64,000 bases of DNA from Aristolochia californica (Eukaryota; Streptophyta; Magnoliopsida; Piperales; Aristolochiaceae), in contig JARWKL010000012.1 in the NCBI GenBank assembly GCA_029961685.1, forward strand, positions 14,090,227 through 14,154,226. The letters are read 5' to 3'. Under the pieces are notes generated by a model. The model was not told the DNA's origin and did no database searches. It saw only the letters and a program-made list of their open reading frames with translations. This document shows positions 19,821-31,224 of this stretch, piece after piece. Each line of letters opens with the position of its first letter. Position 1 is the stretch's first letter. The translations under genes and the position numbers were made by a program.

Positions 19821-20170
19821 TGTTGGAAGATGGGCCCAAACCCATAAGATATGGACCCACCATGATCACGTGAGGTAGCATGAGAAGTCTTCAACAATAA
19901 GAAGCCTTACAGAGCCAGAACTATTATGGAAGTAGGTCTCATAGAAGAGTTTTAGTTTAAAGGTGTTTGAGTTGTGTTAGTCTTCTAATTATATTAGGTT
20001 ATTTAATTATGTTAGGACTTATCTTAAAGTGTTAGAGCTTGGGTTTAATTGGGACAAATGTAGTTTAATTGTAATTGGACTCTACTATCTTCCTTTATTA
20101 TAAATAGAGGTTCATGTACTCTGATTACATATAAGTCAATCAAGTATTTCTCTTTTCCATAAATTCAACA
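19821..20170 (+). repeat. 3' LTR of F
   Basis: 350 bp with a single copy of the head TGTTGGAAGATGGGCC, ending AAATTCAACA. Confidence 0.93.
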
Positions 20171-20175
20171 CTTTA

Positions 20176-20571
20176 CAATGCACATGGGGAGATTTAATAC
20201 AGAATTAAGTGGGAATTTTAGAAACTTAATTCCAAAATTTTTGGCATAAATTCATAGATAAATAATTGAGATAGAAGAACTTATGAAAAGATCGAAATTC
20301 AGGCATACATGACAATGAAAGAGGTTCATTTTTTCACCAAATCTTGGAGATTGAAGCTTAAACGAATTTCGGATATTTAGGACTTGGTTTTGGATGAATT
20401 AATGAGTTTCCAGAATTAGGAACCACTAATCCTATTTAGAACCTTTCTAGAATTTGAAAATTCTAGCACCATGTTTCCTTCAATGGCTGAAAAAATAAAT
20501 CCTCCTTTACAAACTTTTAAAATTTTGGGAGCCGTTTTACTTGAAACCCTGAAATCCCTACTTTAATACCA
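20176..20571 (-). other. copia E leader, second part, with PBS
   Basis: Non-coding continuation of the copia E leader after F. The reversed, mutated PBS CTTTAATACCA lies at 20561-20571, next to the LTR. Confidence 0.65.
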
Positions 20572-20791
20572 TGTTTGATTCTTGCTTTTCATGATTAGAA
20601 CAAGTAGGATTTAGGGGAAGAAGAAGGAGAAAGAAGGAGAACAAGAGAGGAGAGTTTGGGAGAGAAGGCTAGGCACATGAGGAAAGAAAGGAGATGAAAA
20701 AAGTGAGCTATTAGGGCATGGGTATGAGTGCCCTCCTCCTTAGTTTGATACTTATAGTTTTAGGGTAGAAACCTTTGTACATGAGTAAAAG
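20572..20791 (-). repeat. copia E 5' LTR, part 1
   Basis: Starts TGTTTGATTCTTGC (plus strand). It is GA-rich and interrupted after 20791 by J. It continues at 48464-48548, where it ends ACTTCAACA. Confidence 0.72.
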
Positions 20792-21091
20792 TGTTGAATT
20801 TCTGGAGAAGAGAAAAACTCCATTGACTTGTTGTAATTTGAGTACAATGAACCTCTATGTATAGTAGAGGAAATAAGTAGAATCCAATTATAATTAAACT
20901 ACCCTTGTCCTAGTTACACCCAAAATTAAACACTAAAAGATAAGTCCTAGATCAATTGAATAACTGAACATATATAGAAGATTAACATATTTAAAATACC
21001 TATAATTGAGACTCTTCTTAGACTCCACCATATTAATTCTGGCTCTATGAGACTTCTTACTATGAGAGTCATGTAAGACTCTTCCATAAAC
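20792..21091 (-). repeat. 3' LTR of J, main part
   Basis: Plus strand TGTTGAATTTCTGGAGAAGAG, the reverse of the F-type LTR end. It runs to CTTCCATAAAC, where gypsy H interrupts it. Confidence 0.8.
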
Positions 21092-21543
21092 TGTTATGGT
21101 CCCTGGTCATGGATCTTGTAACACCGCGCTGGGAAGGATAATCCAGTGTTTAGGGCATGATTTCTTCTCTATTAACAACACTCTTGATTTTTGAAATAAG
21201 GGAAAGAAAGGAAGAAAGGGAAAGAAAGAAAGAAAAGGAGAAGAATAAAACCAGATTCGTAAGGGAACATGTAACCCTAGGTTCCTTGAGGAGAACTCAC
21301 ACCCTAGAGCGCGTTTAGGAGAACTCCCAATCCCTGGTTTAACCAAAAATTAAACTTACTTCTTCTCATTCTCTTTCCCCTCTAAGTAGGGTTGACGCAA
21401 ACAGAGTTCAATGTTAAAAATTACAATTATGCCCCTACGGCATTATAACTTATAAAATTAAAAAAAAGGAAATAAAAGCAATTAACTTAGTGACTTAGTG
21501 GTGTCTCCTTTGAAAGACTCAGTCAGCTATTGAGTCCTCAACA
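21092..21543 (-). repeat. 3' LTR of gypsy H
   Basis: 452 bp. Read on the minus strand it starts TGTTGAGGACTCAATAGC and ends GGGACCATAACA. A longer relative is the solo LTR at 62019-63052. Confidence 0.9.
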
Positions 21544-21599
21544 TTTGCGGCCCCCCCTGCGCGCCTTGGAGAAAGAGCTTGTCCTCAAGCTCATAAACT

Positions 21600-22610
21600 A
21601 GGTAGACCTGCTTGAAGTTTTCCAATTGTTCCCAAGTAGTTGTTGCTGGTTTGGTGTCCATCCACTGGACAAGAATCTCCCACTGGTCATTAATAAGTCA
21701 GGCATGCAATAACGTGACTGGAGTAAGGATAACCCATCCATTGTCCACCAAAGGAAAGAACGAAGTGGAAGGAGGAGCTACGCCCTCAAAGGGTTTCAGC
21801 AGGGAGACATGAAACACATAGTGAAGCTTGGCCATGGGAGGAAGTTTTAGCTGATAGGCCACCTGTCCAATGCGACTAATAATAGAGAAAGGCCCAAAGT
21901 ACTTTGGGGAGAGTTTATGGCATTGCAGCCTAGCAATGGAGTGTTGTTTGTGAGGTTGCAGGCGTAGCCAAACATAGTCCTCTTACTTGCATGAGACGCC
22001 CATATGCCCTTTGTCATAGAAGTCTTTCATAAGAACTTGGGCCCTCTGGAGGTGATCAGTAATATCCTGTAGCATCTGGTCATGGTCAATGGGTGCCTGA
22101 TCAATGACTTCCATGCTGGTGGAGTCCGGAGTATAAGAGAGAAGTCGAGGATGATCTTTGTCATATAGAACTCGGAATGGAGTGGACTGCAAGCCTGTGT
22201 TGAAGGAAATGTTATAACAATACTCAGCCCATGGTAGCCATTGAACCTAGTTTTTAGGACGATCACCCACAAGGCACCTTAGATACATCTCCACGTTGCT
22301 GTTAACCACCTCTATTTGGTTGTCTGTTTGAGGATGATAATGTGAGGAAAAGTTAAGTTTCGTGCCGCACATACGAAAAAGTTTCCACCAGAAAGTGCTG
22401 GTAAAGACCGCATCCTAATCACTGACAATTGATGCTGGAATACCATGCAAATGGACAATATGCTTGAGGAAGATTTGTGCCACTCTGGATGCTGTATAGG
22501 GGTGTGCCATTGGAATAAAATGAGAATACTTGGATAATCGATCTACCACCACAAATAATACATATTTACCTGATGTCTTGGGAAGACCATCTACAAAATC
22601 CATGGAGATA
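21600..22610 (-). pseudogene. gypsy H integrase core and chromodomain-like tail
   Basis: Minus strand: MDFVDGLPKTSGKYV (first catalytic Asp), VVVDRLSKYSHF, IPASIVSD then a stop at the second Asp site, IEVVNSNVEMYL (Glu region), AEYCYN, GLQSTPFRVLYDKDHP, the GPY/F-like block (LSPKYFGPFSIISRIG, YQLKLPP, HYVFHVSLLKPF) and the tail WEILVQWMDTKPATTTWEQL. That tail matches the chromodomain-type end of chromoviruses, which directs insertion to heterochromatin. Frame shifts at about 22415, 22200 and 21980 inactivate it. Confidence 0.85.
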
Positions 22611-22663
22611 TCGGCCCAAACTTGGGTAGGGAGTGCGAGAGGTTGGAGAAGACATGCTGGACA

Positions 22664-22966
22664 CTAGAGTTCGGCCTTGTTACGCTGACAAACCTGGCGT
22701 GCTATGACATAGTCTGCAATGGTGGTCTTCATGGTGTGCCAATAAAAATCTGCCTGAACGCGATGCAAGGTTTTTTGGATGCCTTCATGTGTGTTGTCAT
22801 GGTAGGCAGAGAGGATTGTTGCAACCAAGACTGATGTGTGTGGTAAATATATAAGTTTATTGTAGCAAATAAGAGAATCCTGGATTGACCACTTAGAGTC
22901 CATTGCCCCCTCTACAATTTTTTTTATACAGCTCTTGTAGGGCCATTGTATTGTTAATTTCCTCAA
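22664..22966 (-). pseudogene. gypsy H integrase zinc-binding (H2C2) region
   Basis: Open for 100 residues. H2C2-type residues appear in YHDNTHEGIQKT and ADYVIARQVCQRNK; one expected Cys reads Ala (VIAR for VxxC), so the finger may be damaged. It sits between RNase H and the integrase core as expected. Confidence 0.8.
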
Positions 22967-23457
22967 CCAAGTCTAATAGGAGAACACGAGGCTGGCTGAT
23001 GGCATAGACGAACCACTGGTTCTCCAAACGCCTTGACAAGGCATCCGCCACTTTATTTAACTTCCTAGAGCAGTACTCCACTGAAAAGTCAAACCCATCC
23101 AATTTACTAATCCAGTGTTGTTGAAGAGAAGTAGTGAGGCACTGCTCAAGAAAAAATTTAAGACTGTAATGATCGGTGCATGTAAGAAATGCACGGCCCC
23201 ACAAGTAAGGTCGCCAATGTTGGACTACCTTGGACAATCCAATCAATTCCCGTTCATACGCTGCCAATCTGTAATGCCTTTTTGCCAATTGCTTACTGAA
23301 ATATGCAATGGGGTGGTCATGCTGTTGTAGGATAGCCCCAATGCCCCCACCGGATACGTCACACTCGACCACAAATAATTCTTCAAAATTTGGGAGTTGC
23401 AGAATTGGTGTGGATTCGAGAGTTAGTTTGAGATCTTGGAAGGGTTGTGTGGCATGT
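22950..23457 (-). pseudogene. gypsy H RNase H
   Basis: Conserved blocks VVECDVSGGGIGAILQQ, HPIAYFSKQL, YERELIGLSK, HWRPYLWGRAFLTCTDH, QHWISKLDGFDFSVEY and KVADALSRR. Acidic catalytic positions (ECD, YERE, TDH, ADALS) are all present. It is the continuation of RT and the best kept part of H (open to 22893). Confidence 0.87.
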
Positions 23458-23980
23458 TCATTCCAAATAAATGAATGTATCTTGAGGAGGCTGGTCAATG
23501 GTGTTTCCAATGGCCCATAATTTTTTATGAATTTTTTGTAGTATCCAGCTAACCCCCCAAAACCCTCTCAAAGCGGAGGTATTCAGAGGTTGTGGCCAAT
23601 CAGAAATGGCTTGAATCTTCTCGAAGTCAACTGTAACACCTGCATTGGAAATAATATAGCCGAGATAGGCCACATGGGACTTGGCAAAGGAGCATTTAGA
23701 TTTCTTTAAATATAGCTGATGGGCTTGTAGCAATTGAAATACCATACGTAAATCTTCAAAATGTTGATCCTTGGACTTGCTGTAAATTAATATATTATCA
23801 AAAAATACAACCACAAATTTTCGGAGATAGTTTCAAAATATCTCGTTCATTAATGTCTGAAAAGTGGATGGGACATTGGACAATCCAAACGGCATCATAA
23901 CAAATTCAAAATGGCCTTGACGAGTGCGAAAGGTTGTTTTCTCGAAGTCGGAAGGATGCATATGAAGTTGATGATACCCC
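23458..23980 (-). pseudogene. gypsy H reverse transcriptase, C-terminal half
   Basis: Resumes after copia I with [38 protein letters not shown] and VVVFFDNILIYSK (the FxDD box reads FFDN), then CSFAKSHVAYLGYIIS. In the N-terminal half, 5.3 kb away, the preceding residues are LHG..FTKLDL, so copia I inserted inside the RT palm. A stop follows NEIF. Confidence 0.88.
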
Positions 23981-23985
23981 GAGCG

Positions 23986-24630
23986 TGTTAAAATGTGGGG
24001 CCCACCATGGTGCTTGAGCTGGTGGGACCCACCTTGAGGATGTAGGTCATCAAGAAGAATCCTAGAGGAAGAAGAGTCCTCTCCCAAAGCAAGCTCGAGT
24101 AAAGGAATCAAGAAGCACAAGCTGAGTTGATTTAGAAGAGTTGAAGATCAAGTGGGACCCACAAGATCTCACGAGCTGGCACAATTATCAAGGTGCACTG
24201 GAGAATCATGAGGGGACCACTAGGATAAGGCCACGAGATGGCTTATCCCTTATATTCACATGGATAATAAAGAACTCCTAGTTCTACTCCAATTAGTCTT
24301 CTAGGAGTTCTAGTTTGAATAGACTTACTTATATTGAGATTTACTTATATTGAAGAGTTAGAGTTAGAATGTAATTAGGATTGCATGAAAACTTGTATGA
24401 GGACTCTACCTCCTCCTCTCCTATAAATAGAGAGGTTGTAATTTGGAATTAAACAAGCAACACATTCAATCCCGAGTTTGGTTCTCTCTCTCCCTCTCCT
24501 TGCTTGGTGCAACTCATCTTTTCCCCTTTAATTTTTTCTGCTCTACCCGAGAGCTCTTCTCCCATTTTCTCTCTTTTTCTTTCTTCTTTATTTTGCTCTT
24601 GATTATGGAAAAGGGGTCCTAAATTCAACA
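23986..24630 (+). repeat. 5' LTR of copia I
   Basis: 645 bp, TGTTAAAATGTGGGG to CTAAATTCAACA. GTGGGACCCAC at 24022-24032 and 24152-24162; TATAAATAG at 24422-24430, then a CT-rich leader. Confidence 0.95.
24422..24430 (+). promoter_or_regulatory. TATA box of copia I LTR
   Basis: TATAAATAG about 200 bp before the LTR end; the same box is in copia N at 32598-32606. Confidence 0.6.
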
Positions 24631-25217
24631 TGGTATCAGATCAACATATTTAGGATCCCTCAATAAAAGATTGCTCTAGAAAAGTGATGATCAACACCAC
24701 TCAAAGAAGGCTCTCTTGTGAAGGAAGACTCACAGAGTTTTTCATATTTAAAATTATATATTGGTGGAAAGATATTTAAGTGTAATTTACAAAGAAGAAT
24801 TATTTGTTCCAATCAGAGTTATCTATAGAGAGATATCGATATTTTAATGAGCGAAGGTCCGATTACAAAAAGATTCAAGCAGCAGCAGCAATCTTCAGAT
24901 TCCGAGAGGGAAAAAATTTCATGTCAATCTGATCTATATTGAAAGATATATTCGAATTAGAAGAATCAAAGGTCATGCTGATATTCTATTGTATTGAAAA
25001 CTCCAAATTTATGCCAATTGTTTTGCGTCACCACATAATTTTTTTCGTGGGATAAGATTTCCCTGATATTGAAGATTGCTATTGAGCCTCTTATGAGTGG
25101 TTTTCTGGAAAAAAAATATAATTAGCATTGAAGATATATTTACTTATACCGATTTGATTGAAGAAGTGCTACTTGGTGAAAATTATTTGAAGTTTTTTTG
25201 AAAAAGAAGAGCCTATC
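24631..25217 (+). other. Leader of copia I, partly element-F-like
   Basis: The first part (to about 24740) and the last part (from about 25030, ending CCTGATATTGAAG) match copia N. The middle, about 24750-25030, matches instead the F interior at 18120-18680 (ATCAGAGTTATCTA, GAAGGTC.GATT, GTATTGAAAA). Confidence 0.7.
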
Positions 25218-25478
25218 ATGGCTGATGAGAATATGAGAAAAAGAAGAGGTTATAGAGCTGGCCGAACGGATGATATTAAATGTACTCATTGTAAATTTTG
25301 GGGCTACACTATAGACCAGTGCCATTATAGGCCATGCACTTACTACGGTAGATATGGCCACAATAAAAAAATATGCTACAAAGCGAATGACAAGTCAGAA
25401 TCGACAAGGGCTAATCAAGCCCTCATAAGTAATGCACAAAAAAAACAATTCCCCAGTTGCACAAATAATTATTACTGA
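25218..25478 (+). pseudogene. copia I gag, deleted to ends plus zinc knuckles
   Basis: 86 residues. The start MADENM matches copia N and M gag, but the whole capsid core is missing and the frame passes into RGYRAGRTDDIKCTHCKFWG, the nucleocapsid part. Two knuckle-like motifs are present: CTHC..DQCH and CTYYGRYGHNKKIC, with Tyr for the second Cys of the latter. It could not build particles. Confidence 0.85.
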
Positions 25479-25479
25479 T

Positions 25480-26960
25480 GAAGAGTATGAATTATTTCAG
25501 AAGATAAAGACCATGCTAGGGTCTTCTCCTAGCCCCTCTGCCACTACTTCTTCATGTATGCTATCTGCGTCCTCTTCATCCTAGATAATTGATTCAGGAG
25601 CCTTCGAGCATCTTATAGGTAACAAAACTTTATTACATTCTTTTTCTCCGATTCTTTCACACAAGTTTGTTACCATAGCTGATGGTTCTCAAACCAAAGT
25701 CCAAGGAAAAGGTTCAACTTCTGTCACCCCATCACTTCCGCTCAATGATATTCTTTTTTTTCCATCCTTTCCTTTAAACTTGCTCTCTGTGAGTCAGCTT
25801 ACAAAATATTTTAATTGCTCGGTTACCTTCACACCTACTTCATGTGTTTTTCAGGATCTTATAATAAAACAAGTGATTGGCGGAGGCCATGAACAAGGGG
25901 GCTCTACTACTTGGATGTGCCAAAGGTCAATATGGTGTCTACTACTGAGAATGAAACATGATTATGGCATAATCGGTTGGGACATCCTTCCATACAATCT
26001 CTTCATCATATGTTTCCATCTCTTAAGATAAGGTCAGAATTCAGTTATGAGGTATGTCAGTTAAGTAAATATCAAAGGAGTACATACTCTCCTCGTCCAG
26101 AAGTCAAAAGTAACATTCTTTTTTTATTGATTCATATTGATGTTTGGGGGCTTTTGAGTGTCTCTAATATTTCTCAAGCCAAATATTTTATCACTTTTAT
26201 TGATGATTTTATTCACACTACTTGGTTGTTTATTTTCAAAGAGTGTTCTATGATACCATCTATTTTTAAATCTTTTTATGCGATGGTACTCACACAATTT
26301 GGTCAGAAGATAAAAATCCTCCAGTCAGATAATGCCAAAGAGTATATTTCAAAAGACCTTGACTCCTTTTGTCAAGAGAATGACATTGTCCATCAGACAT
26401 CATGTGCCTACACTCCTCAACAAAATGGTGTAGCCGAATGAAAAAATCATCATATTCTTGAGGTAGCTCGAGGTCTTTTATATGCCATGAAAGTTCCATA
26501 TTTTTATTGGCCCCATGCTGTCCTTACAGCATGTTTTCTTATAAATCGTCTACCGTCTACTGTTCTAGAGAATAAATCCCCCTACTCTAAACTTTTACCA
26601 CATGATGATTCATTTGCATTAACCATTGAGAGTCTTCAGTTGTCAATGTTTTGTTCATAATACTTTACCTAGACACAGCAAAATTGACCCCTAAATCTAT
26701 AAAGTGTATCTTTTTGGGATACTCTCGAACACAAAAGGGTTATGTTTGTTATAGTCCCTCTTTGCAATGTTTATTTGTGTCCAGGGATGTAACATTCTTT
26801 GAAGACTATATTATTCTAATAGCGCTCCACCTGGTATGTCATTAGTACCAAGTTCTCCTCGACCGGTTGTGCCTCGTGATACTGAGATTGTTCAGCCCCC
26901 AGAGATAGTGGTCGATACCACACCTACCGAGTTGTCGGATCCTTCAGAGGTAAGTCCTTC
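25480..26960 (+). pseudogene. copia I protease and integrase remnant
   Basis: Protease site IDSGAFEHL at about 25590 (DSGAS changed to DSGAF) in a frame with a stop just before it. LLSVSQLTKYFN and CVFQDLIIKQVIGGGHEQGG follow. Integrase from 25977: MGHPSIQSLHHMFPSLKIRS, HIDVWG, LQSDNAKEY and PQQNGVAE, then a stop directly after the catalytic Glu. The C-terminal blocks LLYAMKVPYFYWPHA and CIFLGYSRTQKGYVCYSP are in other frames. Frameshifts at 26640 and 26830. Confidence 0.87.
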
Positions 26961-27149
26961 CTCACCAGTCCTTTTTGGTCTTCAATTTGATACTCGTCCT
27001 ATTGCTATAAGAAAAGAACCTCATTCATGTACTCAAGCTTCTACTTCATCCTATCTCCAATTTTGTGTCTCATCATCGCCTCTCACCTCTATGTTGTCAG
27101 TTTCTTTCTTCTATTCCTCCATATTTATTCCACAGTCATATTAGGAGGC

Positions 27150-28100
27150 TCTAGAACATCCAGGGTGGAAGGCAGCAATGGATGAAGAAATGAAGGCACT
27201 CAATGAGAATCATACATGGTCACTGGTTCCTCTACCTATAGACAAAAAACTCGTTGGTTGCAAGTGGGTTTATACAATTAAACATAATCCAGATGGGACT
27301 ATTGCACAACTGAAAGCTCGACTGGTTGATAAAGGATACACTCAATGCTTTGGCATTGATTATGATGAGACATTCTCTCCAGTCGCAAAAATGACCTCGG
27401 TACGTATATTATTATCCTTGGCAGCTAATTCATCATGGCCAATATATCAATTGGATGTCAAAAATGCCTTTCTCAATGGCGATATAAAAGAAGAAATTTA
27501 TATGCAACAACCACCTGGATATGTGGTTGAGGGGGAGTCTGTATGTCGCCTTAAAAAATCTCTATTTGGGCTAAAGCAATCCCCACAGGCATGGTTTGAA
27601 AATTTTAGTCAAGCCATCATACGGGAAGGTTTTTACAGATGCTCTGCAGATCACTCAGTATTTATTGAGAACATAGCAAGAGGTAAGGTGATTCTATCTG
27701 TTTATGCTAATGATATCATTTTAACTGGAAGTGACTCTAAGGGCATTCAAAAAATAAAAGAAAAATATGTGCTGAATTCAAGACAAAGGATCTTGGATTA
27801 CTGAAATACCTTTTGGGTATTGAGGTCTTACAATCCAGACATGGGATTATTCCATCCCAAAGAAAATATGTCATTGATCTACTAGAAGAAATAGGTATGT
27901 TGGGATGCAAACCGGTAGACACTCCTATGGATGCAAATACAAAGTTATGTGGAGGCACTGGAGAAGACGTGGATATTGGAAAATATCAAAGGTTAGTAGG
28001 GCGTCTTATTTACCTATGTGTAATGAGGCCAGATATTTCATATGCAGTAAGTGTGGTAAGTTAGTACATGCACAAGCCACAACTTAGTCATTGGCAAGCA
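27150..28100 (+). pseudogene. copia I reverse transcriptase remnant
   Basis: A long open stretch 27178-27804 has MDEEMKALNENHTWSLVPLP, CKWVYTIKHNPDG, YQLDVKNAFLNGD (first catalytic Asp kept) and LKQSPQAWFENF. The YVDD box reads YAND, losing one catalytic Asp. A frameshift at about 27760 moves on to LGIEVLQSRHG and DTPMDANTKLC, then a stop at 28063. Confidence 0.9.
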
Positions 28101-28657
28101 CTTGAGAGGATACTACATTATCTGAAAGGGGCTTCTGGAAGGGGGCTCCTCTATAAAAAAATGGACACTTCAACATTGAGGGATTCGCGAATGCAGACTG
28201 GGCTGGATCCCCAGATGATAGAAAATCTACTTTTGGGTTTTGCACGATGGTTGGATGAAATCTGGTTACATGGAAAAGCAAAAAATAGAATGTGGTAGCA
28301 CGGTCCAGTGCAGAAGCAGAATACAGAGCCATGGCACACACTGTAAGTGAACTTTTATGGATAAGTTCCCTTCTCACTGAATTGGGATTTTATAAAGAAG
28401 CTCCAATGGATCTATATTGTGACATCCCAGTAGAAATACATATTGCATCGAATCCAGTCTTCCATGAAAGGACAAAACACATTGAAGTTGATTGCCACTT
28501 TATACGAGAAAAATTCCAAGCTGGTCTCTTATCCCAGAAGCACATCTCCTCACAAAATCAAGTTGCAGACATCCTCACCAAACCAGTCACTCACAAGATC
28601 ATGTCTACCATATGCAGCAAGCTGGGTGTTTATGACGTCTTCTCACCCCCAGCTTGA
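28101..28657 (+). pseudogene. copia I RNase H
   Basis: The first part is frameshifted. From 28292 it is open: VARSSAEAEYRAMAHTVSEL, LYCDIPVEIHI (DNQA changed), [17 protein letters not shown] and VADILTKPVT, with the C-terminus STICSKLGVYDVFSPPA. The last block overlaps the PPT region copied in F, G and K. Confidence 0.88.
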
Positions 28658-28664
28658 GGGAGAG

Positions 28665-29321
28665 TGTTACAATGTGGGGCCCACCATGGTGCTCAACCTG
28701 GTGGGACCCACCATGAAGATGTAGGTCATCAAGAAGAATCCTAGAGGACTTGGGACACCAAGAAGAGTCCTCTCCCAAAGCAAGCTCGAGTAAAGGAATC
28801 AAGAAGCACAAGCTGAGTTGATTTAGAAAAGTTGAAGATCAAGTGGGGCCCACAAGATCTCACGAGCTGGCACAATTATCAAGGTGCACTGGAGAATCAT
28901 GAGGGGCCCACTAGGATAAGGCCACGAGCTGGCTTATCCCTTATATTCATGTGGATAATAAAGAACTCCTAGTTCTACTTCAATTAGTCTTCTAGGAGTT
29001 CTAGTTTGAATAGACTTACTTATATTGAGACTTACTTATATTGAAGAGTTAGAGTTAGAATTTAATTAGGATTGCATGACAACTTGTATGAGGACTCTAC
29101 CTCCTCCTCTCCTATAAATAGAGAAGTTTTAATTTGGAATTAAACAAGAAACACATTCAATCCCGAATTTGGTTCTCTCTCTCCCTCTCCTTGCTTGACG
29201 CAACTCATCTTTTCCCCTTTAATTTTTTCTGCTCTACCCGAGAGCTCTTCTCCCCTTTTCTCTCTTTTTCTTTCTTCTTTATTTTGCTCGTGATTATGGA
29301 AAAGGGGTCCTAAATTCAATA
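28665..29321 (+). repeat. 3' LTR of copia I
   Basis: 657 bp, TGTTACAATGTGGGG to AAATTCAATA. GTGGGGCCCAC at 28674-28684 and 28843-28853; GTGGGACCCAC at 28701-28711. Confidence 0.95.
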
Positions 29322-29329
29322 GAGCACAA

Positions 29330-29700
29330 ATCCAATTTGGTGAATACCAATGAACCATGTAATTCATCCAGGAGCTCCTCCACCACAGGTATAGGGAACT
29401 TATTCTTTATGGTTAGGGCATTCAATTCCCTATAGTCAACACAAAATCTCCATGTGCCATCATGTTTCTTAACGAGAAGGACTGGTAAAGAGAATGGGGA
29501 AAAATTGCTGTGAATAAGGCCATGTTACAACATTGCTTGGCACCACCACATCTGAGCCGGATTTTAAACATATCCTATGATCAGAGTGCCTCAAGGGAGG
29601 CAGCCCTGAAGGCTCTTGGAATAGGTCTGAGAACTCATCCAGGAGCTTTTCTAAAGTGTTGTCCAAGTGGTCCTACTTGAGGAGGATATGAATGTTATGT
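29330..29700 (-). pseudogene. gypsy H reverse transcriptase, N-terminal half
   Basis: Minus strand from 29666: LLDEFSDLFQEPSGLPPLR, HSDHRICLKSGSD, then after a frameshift [40 protein letters not shown] and LHG..FTKLDL. It ends at the copia I insertion point and continues at 23980. Confidence 0.87.
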
Positions 29701-30150
29701 GGCATTTCAACTTGACTGCTCTGTAACAGTACTTGGAGTCCGCCCATTGCAAAACTCACAGTTAAAGTAGAGAAGTCCCACAAAATTGGGCCCAAAGTTT
29801 GCAACCATTTAATTCCCTAAAGGTATGAAAAAAATCGGAATGAAAGGGAGTCGTACCAATTGAAAACTTTACCGCTTGGCTGATCCCATAGCTAGGGACT
29901 TTCTCTCTATTGGCAACTGAAACCATGGTTGTTGGGTGGGGAAGGATCTATAGTTGAAGGTGTTGAGTAGCCGTTAAACTGAGAAAATTGTGTGTACTTC
30001 CCAAATCCACTACTCCCACAAGTTCCTGCTCCATAACCCGTGCCCGGACTTGCATAGTTTTGTCTGATTTCTGCCCCGTAATGGCATTCAAAGAGATTCC
30101 TGGTGCATCCTCCTCTACAGAACCATTTGTCATTTCTGGTTCTTCCTCTT
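29701..30150 (-). pseudogene. gypsy H protease
   Basis: MTNGSVEEDAPGISLNAITG begins the open stretch at 30133. The active site reads VDLGSTHNFLS, so Ser of DSGS is replaced by Leu, and a stop follows at 29948. The C-terminal PR region to 29700 is readable only with gaps. Confidence 0.85.
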
Positions 30151-31216
30151 CATCAACTTCTAGCTAGAACAACCATTTACATTGGTGGCCAGCCCTGTAC
30201 GGTTCATCACATTTGTAACAAAGGTGCTTTGCCTTGCAGTCAGCCATCTCAAAACTTGTTAATTTTAATATATATTGGGCTGGTGGGTTGCTAGTTCGTG
30301 TATTTGCTGCAAAAAGTAGTAATTGGATTATGCCTAAGTGGCTGCACTGCTGAAAAGGTCACCTGAGGTGAAGTATTTTGCCTCACTTGCCAACCAGAGG
30401 AAGTGTTTCGTCCCCCTTGCCATACTGTCCTCCGACTTTGTACTTTTTGTTGTGTTTCTAGTGCTCGAACTAAATTAATTGCTCGGGCCAAATCAGCAGG
30501 TGCTTGGGGTTCCACCTCTAACCTTAAAGACTCATTAAGGTCGGCTATAAACAAATTGACCTGTTGGTCTACTCGAACCATCAGGTCGGCTAGGGCCAAT
30601 TTTTCTTGGAACTGTTTATGATATAGTTCCACGAAGCCAGTCTTTCTCAGTAGCACCAAATCCCCCAATGGGTTGCTATGTGCTGGAGGGCCAAACCATA
30701 TATTACATAACTCTTTTAACTCCTCCCAATCGAGCACTAGTCTATCCAGTTCAACTTGATCAAACCATAGTTGCGCTTCATCGAGAATGTGGAAGGCGGC
30801 CAGTTCCACCTTATCAATTTCTGTTGTTCTTTGATTGAGAAAAAAAAAATTGCATCTATGCAACCAAATCAAGGGGTCGTTTGACCCAGTAAAAGTAGGA
30901 AAATCAAATTTTGTATACCTGGGTACAATGCCTCCACCCTGATTGAAATTTCCAGCTTGCGCAGGGAAACCAGTGTGCCCTGTAAACTGGTCCCCCTTCT
31001 GTGGTGCGAGTTGTGCTCCTTTCTTCGGTCTAGGGTTGAGTTTCTTCTAGCCGGATGATTCCCCAGCATACCTGAAAGTATGTCGATCTGGAGGTTTAGA
31101 CTCTGGATTTGTTCCAACTGTTCGCTAATGTGAGCAAACCAAACCTCATTTTTTGCCTATGCATTCTGCACTTTGACAACCAAATCTCTTAACTCTTCAT
31201 TATTGGAATCCCCCAT
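30151..31216 (-). pseudogene. gypsy H gag
   Basis: Start at ATG 31216 (MGDSNNEELRDLVVKVQNA, then an in-frame TAG). It continues AKNEVWFAHISEQLEQIQSL, a frameshift at about 31040, VELAAFHILDEAQLWFDQVE, LVLDWEELKELCNIWFGPPA and LVLLRKTGFVELYHKQFQ (30872-30291), and a CCHC knuckle CYKCDEPYRAGHQC (about 30230-30190). The same early TAG occurs in the gag copy at 53505. It is parallel to gag A and O. Confidence 0.87.
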
Positions 31217-31224
31217 ATTACCCT

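Larger units (their letters stand above)
17513..20170 (+). mobile_element. Non-autonomous LTR element F (complete)
   Basis: 5' LTR 17513-17940, PBS TGGTATTAGAGC at 17941, interior of 1.88 kb, PPT CTTGAGGGGGAG at 19809-19820, 3' LTR 19821-20170. The target duplication CTTTA (17508-17512 and 20171-20175) is perfect. There is no gag or pol; the last about 90 bases of the interior resemble the copia RNase H C-terminus and PPT (SKLGVLDVL). This is a LARD-like parasite. Elements J, K and Q share its interior. Confidence 0.93.
23986..29321 (+). mobile_element. Ty1/copia element I, inserted in gypsy H RT
   Basis: 5' LTR 23986-24630, PBS TGGTATCAGATC at 24631, gag-PR-INT-RT-RH, PPT CTTGAGGGAGAG (28653-28664), 3' LTR 28665-29321. 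TSD GAGCG (23981-23985) and GAGCA (29322-29326) match 4 of 5. Full structure but inactive: gag core deleted, active sites mutated, several frameshifts. Part of its leader is element-F sequence. Same family as N, M, A and D. Confidence 0.95.
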
